From: Methanobacteriota archaeon
Lineage (GTDB): Archaea > Halobacteriota > Methanosarcinia > Methanosarcinales > Methanosarcinaceae
Length of the DNA stretch: 7,330 nt
NCBI GenBank assembly: GCA_030837265.1
Contig: JAUPKV010000642.1
Span: forward strand, 1 to 7,330
Reading direction: 5' to 3'
This document shows positions 1 through 5,777 of the stretch, in pieces. The position numbers were made by a program, and so were the translations under genes. Within the stretch, counting starts at the first letter, position 1; each line of letters starts with the position of its first letter. Below the pieces are notes generated by a model that was given only the letters and a program-made list of their open reading frames with translations, was not told the origin of the DNA and ran no database searches.

Positions 1-1881
1 GATCGCAGGGGATTGAGAGTTTACGTATAAATCGCCAGAAACTATACCGCTATTTATGGTTGTCAGGTAATCGTGAAGTTTTCCGGCAGCGAATGCATGC
101 GCGATGGTTTTGTTGCTACTTCCTCCGCTGTTAGTGACAGTGAGCCGTATGTCGTATGTCCCGGCATCTGAGAACATGATGTTGGTCGGGTTCTGTACCC
201 CGGACCCAAAAGTGGTCCAGGTGCCGCTGTCAGCAGTCTTATATTCCCACTTGTATGTGTCAACTGTTCCAATGGATGCATCAGTGAATGAAACCGTGAT
301 GGGTGCAAGTCCATGAGGCATTTTACCATCTCCGTCCAGTACGACATTGAAGTTTGCTACAGGTGCTGCTGTGTTGCTGACAACAATATATCCTGTCTTT
401 ACCTCGGAATCACTTCCTCCCGGTCCAGTGACTGTGAGGTTCACATTGTAGGTGCCAGCTGTGCTGTAGGTATGTGAGGAATTCTGACCTGTTGCTGTTG
501 TACCGTCACCGAAGTCCCAGAGCCAGGATGTAGGGGAACCTGTGGACTGGTCGGTGAATTGTACTGTGAGAGGAGCTGTCCCACTTGTTACATTTGCGGT
601 GAAGTTGGCAACTGGTGCAGTCGCTGAGTATTCAACCATGAGAATTGAATTTATAGCATACATATTGTCGCCAGAGCTGCCACTGATATAACTCTGTAAG
701 CTTGCTGTATCCGTTCCCTCCTGAATAGCTCCGGTTACATTATAAGAAGAGAAACCGATCTGCGGTGTTGATAGGTAGTCAGCCCAAAAACCTGAGTACT
801 CCTGGTTATTGAAATAGAACTTACTCTTTCCTACCTCATTTGCACTAGCCAGAATAGCTATTGAAGTGGCTTTTGAAACACCTGAAGTACTAACACCACT
901 GAAAGGCGCATAAGTTGTGGCCTCGTCACTGGTTACTGCATAGCTAGTCCCTGCATACAGATTATCAAACTCATCATTGATCCAGATCTTTTCTGTTTTT
1001 CCTGCAGGGTCCTGGTAAACAACAACCATGTAAGCTCCCCACATGCCATAATTATTGCCATCCTCAGGTGTGATGGTGATGGTGTTTCCTGAAGGGTTAA
1101 ACAATGACGTTACATTGTAGACGTAAAGCCCTGACGGAAGTTCAGCGTACGTTCCATAATTCTTTTTGTCCTTGTAGGTGGCAATTGGGTTTACGGAATT
1201 GCCGTTGAACGACATTATAAATGCTGGATCGGTTGTCAAATAGTTCCATGTATAAGGCTGGTAAAGCCGAACGCTTACGACAGTTGCTCCTGCTGGGATC
1301 GGGAGATCTGTTGATGACCATGAATAGGTCTGGGCAGCCCAGTACGCTCCATTGTATGCCGTGTTTCCGGCCGAGTAAACAAGTCCGTACTTTCCTTCAA
1401 ATGTCGCCTGTGTGGTTATGTCATTGCCGTCGGTGTACCGCTTGCCTTTATATCCGTTGTATTTAACTGACTCGGCTGAGCTGCTCTTGTTGTTATTGCC
1501 TTCATTGGTTTCGGATATCAGATTGTCCGGATCAACAACAGCAGTATAAGTTACTGTGCCACCTTCGGAACTACGGATAGTTGGGTCGACTAAGGTTACA
1601 GTTGCTGTCCCTCCGGATGCCAGGGATGCGATGGTTGTTGTGTTTATAGGAACCGTTCCACCGGATACGTCGCTGGCATATAAGGCCACATTTATATTAG
1701 TTAGGGGGTCCCCGGAGTTAGAAATGCTATTAATCTTTACGGAATTTGCTTCTTTGGCAAAGACCGTATCAGCTGGCACTGTAGATACAGAGCCAATGCT
1801 GAGATCGGATGCAGCACTTGCCAGGCTGACCCCGAAACTCAGCATAAAAAATAATAATATAAGAATCAGTTTTCTATTCGT
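1..1881 (-). CDS. Secreted surface protein, CARDB-DUF3344-PKD-PKD-DUF3344 (3' end outside window), probable ACG start
   Basis: The frame is open for 627 codons and runs off the left edge. Residues 1-23 form a signal peptide: N-R-K, then a Leu/Ile/Phe core, ending in S-L-A-S-A. Residues 25-126 resemble a CARDB adhesion module and end with the typical D-P-D-N-L-I-S-E-T-N-E-G-N-N. Residues about 138-420 match DUF3344, a domain of unknown function in Methanosarcina surface proteins. Two PKD beta-sandwich domains follow (422-503, with the signature W-L-W-D-F-G-D-G at 453-460, and 507-592). A second DUF3344 starts near 606 (T-T-I-N-S-G-I-V-S-G-D-L-Y-V). The role is inferred: exported adhesion or envelope protein. 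The start is placed at ACG (1879-1881), 7 nt after GGAGG. A TAA lies in frame at 1900-1902, and the first in-frame ATG (1843-1845) has no ribosome binding site and would remove the charged end of the signal. Domain calls are from memory of the families. Confidence 0.85.
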
Positions 1882-1927
1882 GAATCTTCCTCCTGTACTT
1901 TAGTATAGAAAGAATTCCAGAGGTCTG
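1882..1927 (-). promoter_or_regulatory. Conserved leader with GGAGG ribosome binding site, shared with the gene at 5778
   Basis: The ribosome binding site GGAGG is at 1889-1893, 7 nt before the proposed ACG start. The block AAGTACAGGAGGAAGATT (1883-1900) is identical, base for base, to 5759-5776 upstream of the other surface gene. Similarity extends outward through a GAATTCTTTCT element to 1927 and inward into the first four codons. I see no clear TATA box. Confidence 0.8.
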
Positions 1928-2536
1928 TACACAGTAAAACTACGATACTACAGGAATCAAAGGGTTGAAAGTAAAATTAGATAGCAGTTATTATTTATTA
2001 GGAAAAGTTCCCGTATCGTCTTTTTTAGATCAAGTTACTTCGAGTAATTCCTTTTCGTTATCGATTTCTATTAAACAGATATCTCCAGAATTATTTCCTC
2101 AATATTTTCCCAGATTTTTACTAAATTTTAATAATATTACACAATTTATTAACAATAATTCGTCTATATTAATCTTTTTAGATGAATTGAAAGACTATTT
2201 TTGTTTAAATTTTTATGAAAAATTGATGTATTTTAAAGACTTTTATTTTATTAAAGATTTATATATTTATAATTTCAAATGCGGCATCCTGGTTCTATTT
2301 AACAAATTTAGTAAGTTAGGAATAAGAAGATAAACAATTTTCTTTATTTCCGGATTGTTTCGAATTTATTCAACTATATTTGCATTAATTTATTGATAAT
2401 TTATTAATATACAGAAATTTCATATCAATTATTAATAACAAATAAATATTATCTGTTATCACATAAGTAAAAAAGGTATTAATTTTCAAAGGCGAATTTG
2501 TTCACTAATTACTTTTAGAAATTATTTCTACTATAT
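1928..2536. other. AT-rich intergenic stretch, no gene supported
   Basis: Very AT-rich DNA between the left surface gene and the small gene at 2537. The plus strand stays open from 1938 to 2333. That frame has only a TTG near its start, with AGGG directly abutting it, and its translation is dominated by Phe, Leu, Ile, Asn and Tyr, as expected from AT-rich DNA. It also covers the promoter side of the left gene. I do not call it a gene, though its length is somewhat more than expected by chance. No RNA gene or clear repeat was seen in 2340-2536. Confidence 0.4.
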
Positions 2537-2773
2537 TCATTCAATGTCATTATTTTTCACAATATTTTCTACAGCATAAGTTATTGTAGAGAGGCTATAC
2601 TTTTCCCCATGCTCGTGGTACCTCAGACAAAATTCTTGAGCAATAAGTAAAGGATGTGGTAAATATTTGTAATAATAAGTAGAGATAAACTTGTTAAGAT
2701 CACTGTATACGCATTCAGGCAACATTATCTGCTGCATGCTATCACTCTTCAATACTTGTATATTAATAGACAT
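2537..2773 (-). CDS. Small hypothetical protein, 78 aa
   Basis: I do not recognise this protein. The ORF encodes a mixed, soluble-looking peptide with several aromatic residues (Y-Y-Y-K-Y at 33-37), a central H-P-L-L-I-A-Q-E-F stretch near 40-48 and a charged segment R-Y-H-E-H-G-E-K-Y near 51-59. There is no signal peptide and no membrane segment. The composition is more protein-like than the translated AT-rich surroundings. The ATG at 2771-2773 lacks a good ribosome binding site (only TGGAAAA upstream), and an in-frame stop lies 30 nt upstream at 2801-2803, so the start is uncertain. It could be a free-standing small protein or the remnant of a longer gene. It stands alone, about 60 bp from a dispersed repeat copy (2831-2910). 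Confidence 0.4.
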   Translation of the reverse strand: MSINIQVLKSDSMQQIMLPECVYSDLNKFISTYYYKYLPHPLLIAQEFCLRYHEHGEKYSLSTITYAVENIVKNNDIE

Positions 2774-2830
2774 GTTGTAATTTTTCCAGTAGATTCCCAG
2801 TTACTTTTTGATAGATTAGCATTTGGACTA

Positions 2831-2910
2831 AACTTCCCCACCTGCCATTTATTACAGGTGAGGAATTATTTATGTCTTAAATTAAGTAATAAATTTAGGA
2901 GGCTTTTGTT
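2831..2910 (-). repeat. Dispersed ~80-bp hairpin repeat, copy A (reverse orientation)
   Basis: Read on the minus strand, this segment aligns almost without gaps to 4252-4332. It shares the block GCCTCCTAA near one end, ATAATTCCTCA in the middle, then CTGTAA and a GGTGNGGAA end. The last third folds into a hairpin (CACCTG at 2840-2845 with CAGGTG at 2855-2860). Identity is roughly 70 percent by eye. A third, more diverged copy lies at 3741-3824. The hairpin ends recall IS200/IS605-type element ends or a small MITE-like repeat. No transposase is visible. Confidence 0.6.
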
Positions 2911-2917
2911 ATTGAAC

Positions 2918-2942
2918 AATATATGTACGACGAACATATATT
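2918..2942. repeat. Perfect 9-bp inverted repeat with 7-bp spacer
   Basis: AATATATGT (2918-2926) and ACATATATT (2934-2942) are exact inverse complements around the spacer ACGACGA. This is a shape typical of a dimeric repressor operator, but no adjacent promoter or gene is evident and the arms are AT-rich, so chance is possible. Confidence 0.4.
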
Positions 2943-3436
2943 TAATACTAGTCGTTTAATTAGTAATATTAAATGATATTATATTTTAGAAATATATTAC
3001 TTAATTTGAGAAAATCAACGCAAATTAAATTACTATAATTTTCAAGTCTATGACTATACAAGACGATGTGAGTATCGGGATCTAGGAAAAGAGTACATTA
3101 CATGTGTCCCAGGAAGAGACTATTTCTATTTGATAACAATTGATTCACGTTTTTAATTCATACACATAGTTGAAATTGAATGGCTAGACATATTTTATGT
3201 TTATCATATGTTCTGATAAGTTATTATAAAGCTATTTTACATTCATGTGTATCAATGCTAACATTTCAATTTATTTTAAAGTTAACATCTTTATTTTATT
3301 AGATATGTAATTTTTTGGAATCCGATTCCTTTTATGACTAGTTAATTGCAGAATAATGAAAGTATTTATCATCAATTAATACAAAATTAAAAAAAAGTAT
3401 TAATATATAACATATATTTATAGGATAATGTTAACA
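2943..3436. other. AT-rich intergenic stretch with a possible gene remnant at 3010-3156
   Basis: Mostly very AT-rich and without a supported gene. One patch, about 3050-3120, is clearly richer in G and C. There the plus strand is open from 3010 to a TAA at 3154-3156, giving a protein-like peptide containing R-R-C-E-Y-R-D-L-G-K-E-Y-I-T-C-V-P-G-R-D. No start codon or ribosome binding site precedes it and I do not recognise it. It may be a leftover of an inactivated gene. Confidence 0.35.
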
Positions 3437-3444
3437 TTTAAATA
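3437..3444 (+). promoter_or_regulatory. Possible TATA box for the DUF2795-like gene
   Basis: TTTAAATA lies 66 nt before the ATG at 3510. That would put a transcription start near 3470 with a leader of about 40 nt. The background is so AT-rich that the match alone is weak. Confidence 0.3.
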
Positions 3445-3509
3445 GTAAATCATCATTATCATACTAACAAAAAAGTGAATTAAAGAGAATAATGTAAAGA
3501 GGTATTATT

Positions 3510-3743
3510 ATGGAAACTGAGACAGAAACTGTAAGTATCAAGGAACTCCCCATAGAAATTAAGGAACTTCTGAAAAATACAGATTTTCCTGTAGAAAAGA
3601 AAGATATTATAGAACAAGAATGGAAGAGAGGAGCCATCCCAGACATAGTGAGGGAACTTGGAATGCTTCCAGATAAGAAATATAATAATGCTGAGGATGT
3701 CGCCAAAGAACTACACAGACTATACATTGGAGCATCCACGTAA
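3510..3743 (+). CDS. DUF2795-like small protein, 77 aa
   Basis: The protein starts with an acidic Glu/Thr stretch (residues 1-8). From about residue 24 it follows the DUF2795 pattern: F-P-V-E-K-K-D-I-I-E-Q, then a Gly-Ala turn (K-R-G-A), a helix with D-I-V-R-E-L, then L-P-D-K-K-Y-N-N-A-E-D-V-A-K-E-L. This Pro-containing start plus the L-P-D-x-x-Y-x-x-x-x-D-V ending is characteristic of DUF2795, an alpha-helical domain of about 45 residues found in many bacteria and archaea. Its molecular role is not known to me. The ATG is supported by GAGGT (3499-3503) 6 nt upstream. The protein is soluble, charged and has no signal peptide. It is a single-gene unit. Its stop codon coincides with the start of a dispersed repeat copy (3741-3824), so that repeat forms its 3' untranslated region. 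Confidence 0.8.
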   Translation: METETETVSIKELPIEIKELLKNTDFPVEKKDIIEQEWKRGAIPDIVRELGMLPDKKYNNAEDVAKELHRLYIGAST

Positions 3744-3824
3744 AAAGCGCAGATAGTTTGATTATTTGAAAGTTGCACTACCAAATTCAGGAATCAAATA
3801 TTGACTTGCCAGTGAGGAAATTTC
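3741..3824 (+). repeat. Dispersed hairpin repeat, diverged copy C (forward orientation)
   Basis: With a few small gaps this aligns to the copy at 4252-4332. Shared pieces in order are AAAAAGC, AGTTTG, TTAT, TTGCA, AATTC, ACTT and GTGAGGAA (3812-3819). It begins at the last codons of the DUF2795-like gene. A separate imperfect hairpin, TTGCCA with TGGCA, spans about 3807-3841. Divergence is high, so homology is likely but not certain. Confidence 0.4.
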
Positions 3825-3938
3825 TACATGCTGAAGTGGCAGTATAAAAATGATTGATATTCGAATTACTATTAAAAGGTAATTCTTCAAAATTAATTAA
3901 TACATTTTTTTTAAATATCCCACACAAGTGCTCATGAG

Positions 3939-3983
3939 CCTGAAGTCTTTCACCATATGTGTAGATATGTGAAGATTTTCAGG
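3939..3983 (+). repeat. Strong imperfect hairpin, ~45 nt
   Basis: The left arm starts CCTGAAGTCTTTCAC and ends in CATAT. The right arm starts ATATG and ends in GAAGATTTTCAGG. About 16 pairs form around a six-base loop, with a few bulges. It lies in a gene-free stretch and could be part of a non-coding RNA, a terminator or a repeat end. Confidence 0.5.
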
Positions 3984-3992
3984 TTTGAAGGC

Positions 3993-4076
3993 AGAATCTA
4001 AAAAATCTAAGAAATTAATCCCAACTCTAAAGCAATCCTCACATATAATATGACCGGATAGGATTTTTTAGATGCT
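3993..4076 (+). repeat. Long-range inverted repeat (14 of 15 bp) around ~54 nt
   Basis: AGAATCTAAAAAATC (3993-4007) pairs with GATTTTTTAGATGCT (4062-4076) with one mismatch. The enclosed segment also contains AATCC and GGATAGG pieces that could pair. Placed directly after the hairpin at 3939-3983, it gives the stretch 3939-4076 the look of a structured RNA or a small non-autonomous element. Confidence 0.4.
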
Positions 4077-4251
4077 TTTGACTTTTATACAATCCAATTA
4101 TTAATTTATTAGTAGCATAAATTTTTAATAAGATAACATTAAATACTATTATATTTATTATAAGTATTAATACAATCTGTCATAAATAGAGTTGTCACGA
4201 ACAGATGAAAAACGGAAAACACCTTCTAAATTTAAAATTCTGTAAACAGAC

Positions 4252-4332
4252 ACAAAAAGCCTCCTAAGTTTGTTATCTAAATTGCAACTCTGATAATTCC
4301 TCATCTGTAAAACTTACTGGTGAGGAATCTTA
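4252..4332 (+). repeat. Dispersed ~80-bp hairpin repeat, copy B (forward orientation)
   Basis: Starts ACAAAAAGCCTCCTAA and ends in a hairpin with ATTCCTCA (4297-4304) paired to TGAGGAAT (4321-4328). It is the inverse of copy A at 2831-2910, so A and B face each other around about 1.3 kb that includes the DUF2795-like gene. Copy C at 3741-3824 lies between them in the same orientation as B. Confidence 0.6.
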
Positions 4333-4530
4333 AGAGAAATATAGAGTTCAGGTAATTAGGACAAGAAAGAACCTGTTTTAACTCATTAAGTTTTCTGAGC
4401 ATTTCTTCAGTAAATTATGTTTCAGGGATTTTTAAAAATTAAAGGATTTATTATTCGTCTTTTTGTTTATATTTGATATGCTGAAAAATAAAAAATATTA
4501 CATAAATGTATATATTGTATGTGGGCAAGT
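4333..4530. other. AT-rich intergenic stretch, no gene seen
   Basis: Lies between repeat copy B and the dead gene start at 4541. I see only a short CAGGT/ACCTG inverted repeat near 4350-4375 and a possible TATA element (TATATATT, about 4509-4516) about 25 nt before the 4541 start codon. Confidence 0.3.
4484..4496 (-). terminator. Possible oligo-T terminator of the nikR-like gene
   Basis: On the minus strand this reads ATTTTTTATTTTT, about 125 nt after the nikR-like stop codon. Archaeal intrinsic termination relies on such T runs. Several other T-rich spots exist nearby, so this is only a candidate. Confidence 0.25.
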
Positions 4531-4540
4531 GGTGATTTTT

Positions 4541-4633
4541 ATGTCTGAATGCAATTAAGGACTTAAAGGACAGATAGAAGCTCTGGAAACCGGTTCTTAT
4601 CTTGAATTAATAGTCATATTTATCTTGAATTAA
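4541..4633 (+). pseudogene. Dead gene start: good start signals, stop at codon 6
   Basis: An ATG at 4541 is preceded by GGTGAT (4531-4536), a match to the archaeal anti-Shine-Dalgarno sequence, and by a possible TATA element further up. The frame gives M-S-E-C-N, then TAA at 4556-4558, and continues open as G-L-K-G-Q-I-E-A-L-E-T-G-S-Y-L-E-L before ending at 4631. The peptide after the stop is protein-like and has better composition than its surroundings, which suggests a truncated gene with a nonsense mutation. I do not recognise the parent family. Its end overlaps the 3' end of the nikR-like gene on the other strand and the 23-bp tandem repeat. Confidence 0.45.
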
Positions 4634-4643
4634 TAGTCATATC
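4598..4643. repeat. 23-bp tandem duplication at the 3' end of nikR
   Basis: The unit TATCTTGAATTAATAGTCAT plus ATT occurs at 4598-4620 and again at 4621-4643, with only the last base differing. The second unit covers the last codons of the nikR-like gene; its stop codon straddles the junction. Because the stop comes at the junction, the extra copy lies outside the protein. Confidence 0.85.
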
Positions 4644-5057
4644 TTTTTTTTGTGCAACAGTTGTGATATTCGAGAATTTTACCCCTTTGAGTTTCATCAT
4701 GGCTTCATTAAGTGCTGCAATTTCCTCCCCTTCACCATCCAGAACAACTATTTCATAACAATCGCTATGATCCAGATATATATGCACGGAGGATTTAACC
4801 AGATATGAATATTTATGCTGAATATCTGTCAAAGCATCCGCAAGTCCGCGTTTATTATGGTCATAGATGACTGCAATTGCTCCTATATGACGCCCTTTGA
4901 TATCACACATCCACTCGTAATAGGAAATGTAGCTATTAATGGCATCCCTTATAGCTTCCGAACGACATATATAGCCCTTTTTTTCGATTATCTCATCAAA
5001 TTCGTCTAGAAGATTATCGGGAAGGGAAACACCTATTCTCATAAGTTTTGTATCCAT
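4620..5057 (-). CDS. nikR: NikR-type ribbon-helix-helix metal-responsive regulator, variant metal site
   Basis: NikR proteins are tetrameric repressors: an N-terminal ribbon-helix-helix dimer binds DNA and a C-terminal ACT-like domain binds nickel. Residues 5-47 match the DNA-binding part (L-M-R-I-G-V-S-L-P strand, then R-S-E-A-I-R-D-A-I at 32-40). Residues about 55-140 match the regulatory domain ([13 protein letters not shown] at 55-67). Aligned to E. coli NikR, ligands His76, His87 and Cys95 correspond to His81, His92 and Cys100, but His89 corresponds to Tyr94, so the nickel site lacks one classical ligand. The ATG at 5057 gives 145 residues, close to archaeal NikR length, with GTGAT just upstream. 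An in-frame ATG at 5111 has no ribosome binding site and abuts a TATA-like element. The gene is monocistronic here with no nickel transporter beside it. Family is confident; metal is not. Confidence 0.9.
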   Translation of the reverse strand: MDTKLMRIGVSLPDNLLDEFDEIIEKKGYICRSEAIRDAINSYISYYEWMCDIKGRHIGAIAVIYDHNKRGLADALTDIQHKYSYLVKSSVHIYLDHSDCYEIVVLDGEGEEIAALNEAMMKLKGVKFSNITTVAQKKDMTINSR

Positions 5058-5113
5058 CGTATCACATACAATCCAATACTTATCTATTAAATAACACTTG
5101 TGTGATTGCATGT

Positions 5114-5125
5114 ATTATTATATAG
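5114..5125 (-). promoter_or_regulatory. Possible TATA box of the nikR-like gene
   Basis: On the minus strand this reads CTATATAATAAT, 57 nt before the chosen ATG at 5057. That implies a leader of roughly 30-35 nt and excludes the upstream ATG at 5111 as a start. The region is AT-rich, so the match is modest evidence. Confidence 0.4.
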
Positions 5126-5732
5126 AGTTTTCACTTTAAATCAGATTGAATAATAATTTGTTATGAATTACAATTAAATTGAATTTAAGAATATTTGCTT
5201 TCATTACATTTTTCCCAAAAACATATTGACATTTTAGAAATTAATCATGATTCCTGCTCTTTTCTCCAGGATTTATTATCTTTGAATCGGTTTTTAATAT
5301 CGTATGTACATAAAAAAATTAGACAAATTTTCATATTTCATTTAATTACTCAGAAAAAAATTGAAGAAAAAAGGATTTTACACATAAACTATTATAAATC
5401 TTAATTAAAAGATATATTATATTTAAATAAAGTTTAGAATAATACACAAGAATTTGAACAAAATTACACGTAAGATGCATTTAGAAAGATTAATATATCT
5501 AAAAAGTTGTTAAGAATTTAATCAATTGTATTAATATTTAGTGATATCTGAGAAGAAAATAGAGAAAAAATTCCAACTAAATCTGTCTATGAGAAACTTT
5601 CAGAAACAGGATTTGGTATGACGTATTATTCTAAAAAGGCACAGGAATTTCCCCTGGAAAAAATTCAAGTTGTTTGACAATTTTTACCAGATAATCAAAT
5701 CCTGAAATCTTCTGATAAGAACAGCTTATTCA
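5126..5732. other. AT-rich intergenic stretch with a possible gene remnant at 5552-5677
   Basis: No intact gene is supported. An open frame at 5195-5404 is AT-driven, lacks a ribosome binding site and is discounted. From 5552 to a TGA at 5675-5677 the plus strand is open with no suitable start. It reads as a plausible protein fragment (K-I-P-T-K-S-V-Y-E-K-L-S-E-T-G-F-G, then Y-Y-S-K-K-A-Q-E-F-P-L-E-K-I), more protein-like than its surroundings. It may be the decayed end of a gene; I cannot name the family. Confidence 0.35.
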
Positions 5733-5777
5733 CAGATTCCTGAATTCTTTCTCAACTGAAGTACAGGAGGAAGATTA
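5733..5777 (+). promoter_or_regulatory. Conserved leader with GGAGG ribosome binding site, shared with the gene ending at 1881
   Basis: The ribosome binding site GGAGG (5766-5770) lies 7 nt before the ACG at 5778-5780. The 18-base block at 5759-5776 is identical to the one upstream of the left surface gene, and GAATTCTTTCT and CAGA elements further out also match. Together with the first codons, about 49 of 58 positions agree by eye. Confidence 0.8.

Larger units (their letters stand above)
3825..4251. other. Intergenic stretch rich in hairpins, no gene seen
   Basis: No protein gene is supported. The stretch holds a perfect 7-bp hairpin (GAATTAC 3863-3869 with GTAATTC 3879-3885) and a run of eight T (3905-3912) that could end transcription of the upstream small gene. 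It also holds the larger hairpin and inverted repeat described at 3939-3983 and 3993-4076. A 20-codon ORF at 4205-4267 ends inside repeat copy B and is too short to call. Confidence 0.4.

Noticed and set aside
63..347. Short frames on both strands and at 104-316, 1221-1466 and 1556-1903
   Set aside because: All overlap the long minus-strand surface gene in other frames, and that gene has continuous domain matches.
1965..2333. Open frame of 122 codons on the plus strand
   Set aside because: It begins at TTG with a purine run directly abutting, has no proper ribosome binding site, and its Phe/Leu/Ile/Asn/Tyr-rich translation is what AT-rich DNA gives. It is kept only as a remark because the length is slightly unexpected.
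2756..2959. Plus-strand frame of 67 codons
   Set aside because: It runs through repeat copy A and the palindrome at 2918-2942, has no ribosome binding site, and shows no protein-like pattern.
3464..3784. Minus-strand frame of 106 codons over the DUF2795-like gene
   Set aside because: It is antisense to a gene with a good ribosome binding site and a recognisable domain; the Ser/Leu/Ile-rich translation is a shadow.
4815..5009. Plus-strand frame inside nikR
   Set aside because: Antisense shadow of a clear NikR family protein.
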